From NCBI GenBank assembly GCA_910584785.1, contig CAJUDX010000110.1:1-6789 (forward strand): DNA of 6,789 bases, in the 5' to 3' direction. The position numbers and the translations under genes were made by a program. Below, in pieces: positions 1 through 5,559 of the stretch. The notes beneath the pieces were generated by a model. That model did no database searches and was not told the DNA's origin. It was given only the letters and a program-made list of their open reading frames with translations. The stretch's first letter is position 1. The number at the start of each line of letters is the position of its first letter. Origin of the DNA: an uncultured Lachnospiraceae bacterium (lineage in GTDB: Bacteria > Bacillota > Clostridia > Lachnospirales > Lachnospiraceae).

Positions 1-86
1 TCATTGTTATTATTTTTGGATTTTTTTTAACAATCTTTATGCTTGAATTATACATTAGCCCCGATAAAAGATCCAATCGATGCTGA
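1..86 (+). CDS. Possible 3' end of a membrane-protein gene (partial)
   Basis: A frame entering from the left edge (first full codon at 3) stays open for 27 codons and stops at TGA 84-86. The residues are a hydrophobic run (IVIIFGFFLTIF) followed by a short charged tail ending KRSNRC, which is the pattern of a last transmembrane helix with a cytoplasmic tail. The stretch is short and AT-rich, so an open frame of this length can arise by chance. The opposite strand is also open here but gives a Lys/Asn/Ile-rich, less protein-like sequence. I see no convincing terminator after it. Function cannot be assigned. Confidence 0.3.
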   Translation, partial: IVIIFGFFLTIFMLELYISPDKRSNRC

Positions 87-107
87 CCCGAACTTTTTTA
101 ATGATTA

Positions 108-122
108 ATAGGTATTGCCTAT
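108..122. promoter_or_regulatory. Candidate LysR-type regulator box (ATAG-N7-CTAT)
   Basis: ATAGGTATTGCCTAT is a dyad with 5-bp arms around a 5-nt centre. It fits the T-N11-A form of LysR-type binding boxes (T109, A121). Its centre lies about 58 bp upstream of the start point predicted from the -10 at 161-166, close to where LysR-type activators usually bind. No LysR gene is visible in the window, so the regulator is unknown. Confidence 0.45.
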
Positions 123-137
123 ACTTTGTATTTTTCC

Positions 138-166
138 TTGTACAATTATCATTTTTGTGGTATAAT
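138..166 (+). promoter_or_regulatory. Promoter of the thioesterase-ABC operon
   Basis: A perfect extended -10 element (TGG followed by TATAAT at 161-166) lies 17 bp downstream of a weak -35 (TTGTAC, 138-143; matches only the TTG of the consensus). The predicted start point is near 173, giving a leader of about 285 nt before the thioesterase start. A weak -35 with a good extended -10 and an upstream dyad at 108-122 suggests an activator-dependent promoter. Confidence 0.65.
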
Positions 167-204
167 TTACCGATTAAGAGTTTATTTTTTATCATTTTAC
201 CGAT
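166..204 (+). repeat. Two TTTACCGAT direct repeats spaced 30 bp
   Basis: The 9-mer TTTACCGAT occurs at 166-174 and 196-204, each followed by (A/T)AA. The period is 30 bp, close to three helical turns. The first copy overlaps the last base of the -10 box and the predicted start point, which is a repressor-like position. A degenerate third copy (CCCCGATAAA) begins at 59. In DNA this AT-rich, chance recurrence cannot be excluded. Confidence 0.3.
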
Positions 205-395
205 AAATTCTTTAAGAGATCTGATGCATCATAGTTAAATTGTTCTATGGAAGTTTCTCCTGATTTTTCTTTAGATTACACAAAAAAATGTTATTTATTT
301 AACGATAAAAAGATGCAACATAGACAAAAAAAGCAACATTTAACCACGAACTTTCGATTTATTCTGGCAAAAATAGACAAAATAGGGAAAGGAAA

Positions 396-443
396 GTTAC
401 TGTTCAAATGGAACTGGACACTTACGGTTACAGGAACAGTAAC
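396..443 (+). promoter_or_regulatory. Leader inverted repeat ending at the thioesterase RBS
   Basis: GTTACTGTTC (396-405) and GAACAGTAAC (434-443) are a perfect 10-bp inverted repeat around a 28-nt loop. The 3' arm ends directly before the AAGGAA ribosome binding site (444-449). Smaller hairpins compete with it: GTTC 402-405 with GAAC 411-414, and GTTAC 427-431 with GTAAC 439-443. Mutually exclusive hairpins beside an RBS are typical of leaders that control translation, but I do not recognise a known riboswitch class, and there is no U-run that would make it an intrinsic terminator. The rest of 173-395 is AT-rich with no gene I can support. Confidence 0.4.
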
Positions 444-456
444 AAGGAAAAAAATC

Positions 457-900
457 ATGAGAGATAAAATCTGGAAAGGCATAGTAAGCCATATTCATCC
501 GCTCGGCGGTTTTGAACGTGCGGTATTGATTGATGCACGTCCGGGATATTCAAAATTTTCCATAGAAATCCCACCGGAATCCATCAATATTTACGGAATT
601 GTCCACGGAGGTTTCCTGTTTACCTTATGCGATATTGCTGCAGGTATGGCTACCTATGCCTATGAAATGACCAACACCACACAGAGCGCCAGCATCAATT
701 TCCTCCACGGTATTCCTTTAGAAGAAGGGAAACTCTATGTTGAATGCAGGGCGGCACATAAGGGGCGGTCAACGGTGGTCAACCAGGTGGAAATCACCAC
801 AGAATCGGGAAAGCTTGTTGCTGTTGGAACCTATACAATGTTTTTGCTGCAAAAAATTGAAGATGATGAACCACTCGAAAACGGCAGTCATAGAGTATAG
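457..900 (+). CDS. PaaI-family hotdog-fold acyl-CoA thioesterase
   Basis: This 147-residue protein has the normal length of a PaaI-like hotdog thioesterase, a cytoplasmic enzyme family that hydrolyses acyl- or aryl-CoA thioesters. The signature is clear: GIVHGGFLFTLCDIAAGMA at residues 47-65, with the HGG turn (50-52) and the expected catalytic Asp59, then the central strands (SASINFLHGIP, KLYVECRAAHKGRS, GKLVAVGTYTMF). I chose ATG 457 because AAGGAA (444-449) lies 7 nt upstream and the conserved fold begins just after. The frame is open back to an ATG at 247, but those 70 codons are Lys/Asn-rich and unlike the family. It is the first gene of an operon with the ABC ATPase 28 bp downstream, suggesting that the imported compound, or a product made from it, becomes a CoA ester. 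The substrate cannot be named from sequence. Confidence 0.85.
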   Translation: MRDKIWKGIVSHIHPLGGFERAVLIDARPGYSKFSIEIPPESINIYGIVHGGFLFTLCDIAAGMATYAYEMTNTTQSASINFLHGIPLEEGKLYVECRAAHKGRSTVVNQVEITTESGKLVAVGTYTMFLLQKIEDDEPLENGSHRV

Positions 901-928
901 AAAGAGCAGAAATTAAGGAATATTCATC

Positions 929-1774
929 ATGGCTCATAAGCTTGAGGTACGGGGAGTCGGCTACGCCTACCACACGATGGAAGGGGAAACGCCGGCTCTT
1001 TCGGATATATCATTTACAGCAGACACAGGGGAATTTATCGCCGTCGTAGGGCCTTCAGGATGCGGAAAATCTACGCTTCTGTCACTGCTCTGCGGATTGG
1101 TCAAGCCGGAAAGCGGTTCTATACTTATTGACCAGAAACCATTGGAGGAAGCGGGTGATTTAATCGGCTACATGCTGCAAAAAGATCACCTGTTTGAATG
1201 GCGGACGATCTTATCCAACGTTTCCCTTGGACTGGAAATCCAGAAGCGCCTCACCCCCGAAACCCAGAATGAGTTAAAAGAAATGTTAAAAACCTATGGC
1301 CTGGAAGAATTTCAGGATATGCGCCCCTCACAGCTTTCCGGCGGTATGCGCCAGAGGGCTGCACTTATCCGCACACTGGCATTAAAACCGGATATTCTTC
1401 TGCTGGACGAACCATTCTCCGCACTCGATTACCAGACAAGACTGGCGGTCTGCGATGATATCAGCACCATTATACGAAAAACAAAAAAAACCGCGGTACT
1501 TGTTACCCACGATTTATCAGAAGCCATCAGTGTGGCGGATCAGATCATTGTCTTATCCCCGCGTCCGGCAAGGGTGAAGGCCATTATCCCTATTTCCTTT
1601 CCAAAGAAAAACCAGCTGCAGGGCGAGAGCAAGGAAACGGCACTAAAGGATACTGACCACGCTGCACCAGGCCGCACTGAATCTACGATTTCACCGATGG
1701 AGCGCCGCAATACCCCCGAATTTTCTCAATATTTTAATCTTATCTGGAAGGAGTTAAAACATGATGGAGCATAA
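929..1774 (+). CDS. NitT/TauT-type ABC transporter ATP-binding protein
   Basis: This is the cytoplasmic ATPase of an importer of the nitrate/taurine/sulfonate/thiamine-precursor family, 281 residues against a usual 250-260. All nucleotide-binding motifs are intact: Walker A GPSGCGKST (41-49), Q-loop YMLQKDHLF (81-89), ABC signature LSGGMRQR (136-143), Walker B ILLLDEPFSALD (156-167) and H-loop VTHD (192-195). The extra length is a hydrophilic insert near residues 226-260 before the PEFSQYFNLIWKEL tail common in this family. AAGGAA (915-920) lies 8 nt before the ATG. The last 14 bp overlap the permease gene, so the two are probably translationally coupled. No substrate-binding protein gene is in the window, so the substrate (sulfonate, pyrimidine, nitrate or other) stays open. 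Confidence 0.92.
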   Translation: MAHKLEVRGVGYAYHTMEGETPALSDISFTADTGEFIAVVGPSGCGKSTLLSLLCGLVKPESGSILIDQKPLEEAGDLIGYMLQKDHLFEWRTILSNVSLGLEIQKRLTPETQNELKEMLKTYGLEEFQDMRPSQLSGGMRQRAALIRTLALKPDILLLDEPFSALDYQTRLAVCDDISTIIRKTKKTAVLVTHDLSEAISVADQIIVLSPRPARVKAIIPISFPKKNQLQGESKETALKDTDHAAPGRTESTISPMERRNTPEFSQYFNLIWKELKHDGA

Positions 1775-2477
1775 ATTCTTCTCTGTCCTTTCCCTGGCCC
1801 AGGAGCATTATCTGGCAAAAGAACTTCTTCACCGCAGGCAGGTAAGAATCGTCCGGGCTATGCTGATGGTTCTTTTTCTGGCGCTTTGGGAGCTGGCAGC
1901 TTCTTTTTCCTGGATTGACAGCTTTATTTTCAGCAGTCCATCCATGATTGGAAAATATTTCTATTCCATGCTTGTCGACGGTTCCTTTTTCGTGCATACA
2001 GGAATCACCCTGATGGAAACCCTGGTTTCCTTTCTTCTGGTTATCCTGATCAGCCTGGCCTGTGCTCTCCTCCTCTGGTCAAGCCGGGCCATGTCGGAAA
2101 TCCTTGAACCCTATCTGGTCGTTTTAAACAGTCTGCCCAAGTCTGCCCTTGCCCCGTTATTTTTGGTATGGATGGGCAATAACACCAAAACCATTATCGT
2201 CGCCGCCGTTTCCGTGGCCCTTTTTGGCTCCATCCTCACCCTGCACACAGGTTTTTTTCAGACTGATCCGGAAAAAATCAAGCTGATTTACTCCCTGGGC
2301 GGGACAAAAAAAGATGTACTGGTCAAAGTCCTCCTGCCCTCTTCCGTTCCGCTGATCATCAGCAGTATGAAGGTCAATATCGGGCTTTGCCTGGTGGGTG
2401 TAATTATCGGCGAATTTCTATCCAGCCGGGCAGGATTGGGGTATCTAATTACGTATGGGTCGCAGACGTTTAGTTGA
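1761..2477 (+). CDS. NitT/TauT-type ABC permease, 5' part, split by an integrated element
   Basis: This is the membrane subunit that pairs with the ATPase encoded just before it. It starts at ATG 1761 with a GGAAGGAG ribosome binding site 8 nt upstream and overlaps the ATPase gene by 14 bp. Hydrophobic segments lie near residues 32-50, 84-106, 118-136, 144-164 and 196-215. The cytoplasmic EAA-type loop that docks on the ATPase is present (SLGGTKKDVLVKVLLPSSVP, about 178-197), followed by the family-typical GEFLSSRAGLGYLITYGSQTF. The frame ends abruptly at residue 238: Ser238 and the TGA at 2475-2477 come from inserted DNA. The last membrane segment and tail are missing and are found at 5691-5786. 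Joining the pieces at the TT dinucleotide gives 268 residues, the usual family length. As it stands the product is probably non-functional. Confidence 0.9.
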   Translation: MMEHKFFSVLSLAQEHYLAKELLHRRQVRIVRAMLMVLFLALWELAASFSWIDSFIFSSPSMIGKYFYSMLVDGSFFVHTGITLMETLVSFLLVILISLACALLLWSSRAMSEILEPYLVVLNSLPKSALAPLFLVWMGNNTKTIIVAAVSVALFGSILTLHTGFFQTDPEKIKLIYSLGGTKKDVLVKVLLPSSVPLIISSMKVNIGLCLVGVIIGEFLSSRAGLGYLITYGSQTFS

Positions 2478-2506
2478 GGAAACATTGTGACAGGATTGCA
2501 CATCGT
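2440..2506. other. Left attachment junction (attL-like)
   Basis: Permease codons run up to the TT at 2469-2470. From 2471 the sequence belongs to the element and forms one arm of an inverted repeat (2471-2506). That arm matches the reverse complement of 5652-5687 at 26 of 36 positions, with an identical 9-mer AGGATTGCA at 2492-2500. The TT is the centre of symmetry when the two arms are placed together, as expected for the crossover dinucleotide of a large serine recombinase. Confidence 0.8.
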
Positions 2507-2552
2507 CATCTCTCTGTTTTCACTTTTAAATGCAAGCTTTCAAACTTCGTGA

Positions 2553-2918
2553 TTACTTCCCCTTTTTCCGGTTCCTCCAGGCTTGTTTGGCCTCTTTCTT
2601 TAGCTGTTTCTTTTTTATTCCCGAAGCCGACATAAAACGCTCATCATTAAACACCCATGTATGAACAATTAGCGTAATAAACAAAAGAAACAGAACAATA
2701 ACCTGTCCCCATAAGCCAATCCATGAACCTTTTGTCAGGATAAAGCAGCCTATCGTGTCAGCGGCAAAAAGCCATTTTTCCACACTAAACACCTTTGGTA
2801 AATCGTAATCTTTTTCATCCATCTTGTCTCCCATAAACATCAGGAAGTCTTTTCCCATAAACAAATCAACCGTTTCCGCCAGTCCCAGACAGGCCACAAA
2901 AAAGAACAGCATATCCAT
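2553..2918 (-). CDS. Small membrane protein of unknown function, element cargo
   Basis: This 121-residue protein is not one I recognise. It has an N-terminal hydrophobic helix (about 2-20), a short acidic/basic stretch (residues 22-46), two further hydrophobic segments (about 47-62 and 67-90), and a strongly basic C-terminal tail (IKKKQLKKEAKQAWRNRKKGK region, 101-121) that should be cytoplasmic. The ATG has a good ribosome binding site, AGGAGA, with GGAG ending 8 nt upstream (complement of 2927-2930). It is the gene nearest the left end, 46 bp from the end of the attachment arm, and lies antisense to host permease transcription. Its job could be cargo, an element maintenance function, or a lysis/immunity-type role; nothing in the sequence decides. 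Confidence 0.7.
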   Translation of the reverse strand: MDMLFFFVACLGLAETVDLFMGKDFLMFMGDKMDEKDYDLPKVFSVEKWLFAADTIGCFILTKGSWIGLWGQVIVLFLLFITLIVHTWVFNDERFMSASGIKKKQLKKEAKQAWRNRKKGK

Positions 2919-2995
2919 GTTTTTCTCTCCTACTTCTGCTCCAGTACAGCATCATCAAAAGGTCTTTTCCTCTTTAAATACATTACGATTCTAAA

Positions 2996-3097
2996 CCTTC
3001 ATGCGCCCACAAGTAGTCGTGTCACCATAAATCAAAGTCTGCTGGGCGCACTTGGAATACCTGAACTTAGACCGCCTAATCGGCGGTGAACTTTTAC
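2996..3097 (+). repeat. 102-bp direct repeat, copy A, with two strong hairpins
   Basis: Copy A matches copy B (3312-3413) without gaps at 86 of 102 positions; 14 of the 16 differences are transitions. It contains a perfect 8-bp inverted repeat, TGCGCCCA (3002-3009) with TGGGCGCA (3043-3050), and a perfect 6-bp hairpin, ACCGCC (3071-3076) with GGCGGT (3082-3087). The latter is followed by GAACTTTT, so on the plus strand it resembles a weak terminator. Read on the minus strand the repeat also has an open frame in both copies (SPPIR...CGRMK), but there is no start codon or ribosome binding site. I take it as a structured dispersed repeat rather than a gene. Confidence 0.75.
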
Positions 3098-3175
3098 AGT
3101 AAATCAGCATTTGCAAATAATGATTCAAAAATAATTTGAATTTTAGGAAATTACAGGTTTTTTAGTCCCATCATA

Positions 3176-3255
3176 GCCTCCAACCCACAGGCTTTGCCTA
3201 CTAAATTAATGTTATCAGAACATACCTTATTTTACCTTAACTAAGCGTTGGAGGC
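3176..3255. repeat. 80-bp segment bounded by a 9-bp inverted repeat
   Basis: GCCTCCAAC (3176-3184) and GTTGGAGGC (3247-3255) are perfect inverted repeats around 62 nt. Inside is a small AGGC-TTT-GCCT hairpin (3189-3199). No target duplication is evident at the edges. It could be a tiny inverted-repeat element or part of an RNA fold with the neighbouring repeats. Confidence 0.35.
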
Positions 3256-3311
3256 AAGCAGAAAATCACATAAAATTACCGTTCAAGTGCACTATCTTTC
3301 CCGGACAACAG

Positions 3312-3413
3312 CCTTCATGCGCCCACAAACAGTCGTGCCACCATAAATGAACATCTGCTGGACGTACCTGGAATGCCTGAACTCAGACTGCCTGATCGGT
3401 GGTGAATTTTTAT
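3312..3413 (+). repeat. 102-bp direct repeat, copy B
   Basis: This is the second copy of the repeat at 2996-3097, offset by 316 bp and about 84% identical. The terminal hairpin survives as ACTGCC (3387-3392) with GGTGGT (3398-3403): two C-to-T changes keep pairing as G-U wobbles only in plus-strand RNA, and it is followed by GAATTTTTA, a short T-run. The longer stem (3318-3325 with 3359-3366) has one wobble and one mismatch. The copy ends 4 bp from the recombinase stop codon. Confidence 0.75.
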
Positions 3414-3417
3414 CGCT

Positions 3418-5400
3418 TCACCATCCCCCATCTCTGAAACTTTCTTCTTTATCAGGAAGTTCTTTAAGGATCACCCATTCCCCATGCCCGCCCCTTCCAT
3501 GAAAATAAAGATAGCCACCCCTGGTCAGTTCTGCAATGCGGTTTCTTACCATATATACAGAACGTTCCATCTCCCCGGCAATCTCTTTTGCCGTAGATGA
3601 AGGGTCTTTCTTCATCAATTCCATAATCTTTCTGCGATCCAGATACCTTCCCCGCTTGGTTTCTGGAGAAAACGGATAATCTATCCACAGGGTAAATTCC
3701 TTTTTTACTATCTCCTGCAAAAACGGCTTATTCTCCCGGTCGATATCCGGGATAGAAGGCACCCGCAATGGATCAAAACAAAGTTCCAGCTGCCATCCAT
3801 GTACCCGAATTTCCCGAAGTTCTTCAATCATCTGTGCTGTTGCCGCTTTCTCCACACCTCCGACCTCCAGCCGGGCCTTAATCAGCGCAATTCTCTGTTC
3901 CAGATTTTCCCTTTCCCACGCCTTCTGCTTCCATTCCTCCTTTCTTCGATTAAGTTTACGCAGCTTATCCTCCAATTCATCATCCTTTCTTCGGTAATCC
4001 CTGTCTGCAATAACACCTTCTAAGAACTTTGTCAAAAGAAAATCCTTTTGTTGGTTTAGCTGTGTTTCTTCCTTCTCGATTTTCTCCCATTCCACTTTTT
4101 CCCCTGCAGTTTCCAGGGCTTTTTGCAGAATTTCCACCGCACGATAAATGATATTTTCTTTATCTTTCCTTTCCCTGTAATACATCTTTTTGCACACCTG
4201 TTCAAGCAGAGAAATAACGACAGCTTCCTCCAAATGTACATTATCACATCCATCTGAAAATTTTTTCTCCACCTTCCTTAAGTTCTCCCGGCAGCTTTTC
4301 TTTTTTCTCCCTTTTTCCAGATAATTGCTGCATTTCCATTCAATCACCCTAAGATTTTCATTGGTATGCCTTTCCAGCATCGAAATATTTCTGTTCTTAT
4401 CCGGTTCGGACAAATTTTCCTGTTGTTTCGTTAAGGAACAGCAAATCCTCCCCGTGCGGTAATAAGGTTTTCCACAGCTTGCACAAATCAATTTCCCCGA
4501 TAAATCATAGCGCCCGGTTTTTATTCCTGTACTGTTCTTCCCTGTGACACAGGACTTTCTGGCACGCCCATCCATAGCCTTATTTGCCCTCTCCCATAAT
4601 TTACTGTCCACAATCCCGGAAACCATGTCCTGATTATAAATCCATTTCTCTTTGGGCAGTTTAATGGTGCGTTTCGTTTCAAAATCATAGTGCCGCCGGT
4701 TCATCACCATAACGCCTTTATACAGTGGATTTCGAATAATTCTTCTTATTGCGCTTGCGGTTAGGACATTTCCTGTCTCCTTCACATACCCCTGATGCAA
4801 TAAGATATTGGCAATCATACGGCTGCCATACCCAGCCGCACAATATTCATAAATTTGCCGAATCACCTTCGCTTCCTCTTCTGCAATCATAAGTGTCCCA
4901 TCTTCCTTTTTTAAAAATCCAAACACCCGTGAATTTAGCATCGTTTTACCGCCATTTCTCTGCCGGTTTTGGTGTGCGTTATTGATTTTCTTGCTTAATT
5001 CCCTGCTGTACTCTTCTGCCAGAATTGCCTTAATTCCGGTTATCAGCGCATCGTCTGCAGAATAAAACTTTCTTTCCAGGTACATAAAAAGACGTTTCCC
5101 ATAAGTCAGCATCCTGTCCAGAAAAATGTACCAGTCCTTTACATTGCGCATCAGACGATCCTGGCTTTTAATTACAATAATATCAAACTTATTGGTCAGT
5201 AAATCTTCAAATAAACGGTTATATTCAACTCTTCCCTTCGTTGACGTTCCGCTCTTTGATTCAACATAACTTCCAGCCAGACACCATCCCTGTTCCCTGA
5301 TACATGCCTCACTTTCTAATACCTGGTTATGTAATGCATCCACCTGGCTTTCCTCTTCAGTGCTGCATCGGCAGTAAAACACAGCACGTAATATACTCAT
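3418..5400 (-). CDS. Large serine recombinase (site-specific integrase/excisionase)
   Basis: This enzyme cuts and rejoins DNA at attachment sites through a serine nucleophile and almost certainly integrated this element. The resolvase-type N-terminal domain (about 3-140) shows AVFYCRCSTEEE with nucleophile Ser13 and Arg11, SKSGTSTKGR (48-57) and the SQDRLMR active-site motif (79-85). A recombinase domain follows (about 155-280, including GFLKKEDG and RRIIRNPLYKGVMV). A zinc ribbon has Cys306/Cys309 and Cys357/Cys370, with a long insert between the pairs. A charged coiled coil covers about 435-512. Residues 588-645 (DRRKIMELMKKDPSSTAKEI onward, then a glycine-rich wing ending GEWVIL) look like a winged helix, an unusual extra domain. 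The ATG has a strong GAGGAGG ribosome binding site 8 nt upstream, inside the preceding small gene, whose TAG directly abuts this ATG. The 660-residue length and intact motifs suggest an active enzyme. Confidence 0.93.
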   Translation of the reverse strand: MSILRAVFYCRCSTEEESQVDALHNQVLESEACIREQGWCLAGSYVESKSGTSTKGRVEYNRLFEDLLTNKFDIIVIKSQDRLMRNVKDWYIFLDRMLTYGKRLFMYLERKFYSADDALITGIKAILAEEYSRELSKKINNAHQNRQRNGGKTMLNSRVFGFLKKEDGTLMIAEEEAKVIRQIYEYCAAGYGSRMIANILLHQGYVKETGNVLTASAIRRIIRNPLYKGVMVMNRRHYDFETKRTIKLPKEKWIYNQDMVSGIVDSKLWERANKAMDGRARKSCVTGKNSTGIKTGRYDLSGKLICASCGKPYYRTGRICCSLTKQQENLSEPDKNRNISMLERHTNENLRVIEWKCSNYLEKGRKKKSCRENLRKVEKKFSDGCDNVHLEEAVVISLLEQVCKKMYYRERKDKENIIYRAVEILQKALETAGEKVEWEKIEKEETQLNQQKDFLLTKFLEGVIADRDYRRKDDELEDKLRKLNRRKEEWKQKAWERENLEQRIALIKARLEVGGVEKAATAQMIEELREIRVHGWQLELCFDPLRVPSIPDIDRENKPFLQEIVKKEFTLWIDYPFSPETKRGRYLDRRKIMELMKKDPSSTAKEIAGEMERSVYMVRNRIAELTRGGYLYFHGRGGHGEWVILKELPDKEESFRDGGW

Positions 5401-5559
5401 CTAGGCTTCCTCCTCTAACAAGGACAAAAACCGGAGATGTTCTTCTGGGCTAAGAAATTTTTCCCGCACTAGTAAAGCAGCTATCTGGTATAAAATCTTA
5501 TTTTCATTGGATTGCCTTTTCATCAGTAAATCATCCTTGATGCGGAAAGCATTTTCCAT
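5401..5559 (-). CDS. 52-residue protein coupled to the recombinase gene
   Basis: The frame runs from ATG (5559-5557) to TAG (5403-5401), whose next base begins the recombinase ATG, giving TAGATG with no gap. The protein begins MENAFRIKDDLLMKRQ and ends SPEEHLRFLSLLEEEA. It is small, charged and probably all-helical, with a short C-terminal segment (REKFLSPEEHLRFL) that recalls SHOCT-like helices. Its final Glu codons form the recombinase ribosome binding site, so translation of the two is probably coupled. Its own site is weaker (AAAGGAAA, about 8 nt upstream). Small partners of serine integrases include recombination directionality factors, which decide excision versus integration; that role here is a guess from position. 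It is below common ORF-length cut-offs and easily missed. Confidence 0.7.
   Translation of the reverse strand: MENAFRIKDDLLMKRQSNENKILYQIAALLVREKFLSPEEHLRFLSLLEEEA

Larger units (their letters stand above)
2919..3417. other. 499-bp noncoding stretch of the element
   Basis: No open frame of credible length with a ribosome binding site is present on either strand. The stretch holds two 102-bp direct repeats (2996-3097 and 3312-3413), a 7-bp AT-rich hairpin (ATTCAAA 3123-3129 with TTTGAAT 3135-3141) and a 9-bp inverted repeat at 3176-3255. Upstream of the membrane-protein gene (2919-2995) I see its ribosome binding site but no strong promoter. The stretch ends directly against the recombinase stop codon. 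Confidence 0.6.

Noticed and set aside
247..456. N-terminal extension of the thioesterase to an upstream ATG
   Set aside because: The 70 extra codons are Lys/Asn-rich, lack family similarity, overlap the leader inverted repeat and have no ribosome binding site, whereas ATG 457 has one at normal spacing.
2288..2509. Minus-strand open frame over the end of the permease
   Set aside because: It is a shadow of the permease gene and crosses the inferred element boundary; no ribosome binding site and low-complexity composition.
2478..2552. Read-through continuation of the permease after TGA (GNIVTGLHIVISLF...) as its natural C-terminus
   Set aside because: It is mildly hydrophobic but lies on the inverted-repeat arm of the element. 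The true family-like C-terminus is at 5691-5783.
2996..3097. Small protein on the minus strand within the direct repeats (SPPIR...CGRMK frame)
   Set aside because: The frame is open in both copies, but there is no start codon with a ribosome binding site and most differences change the amino acid, which argues against coding selection.
2996..3413. CRISPR-like array
   Set aside because: There are only two copies, each 102 bp and 16% diverged, separated by 214 bp. Neither repeat nor spacer size fits and there are no cas genes.
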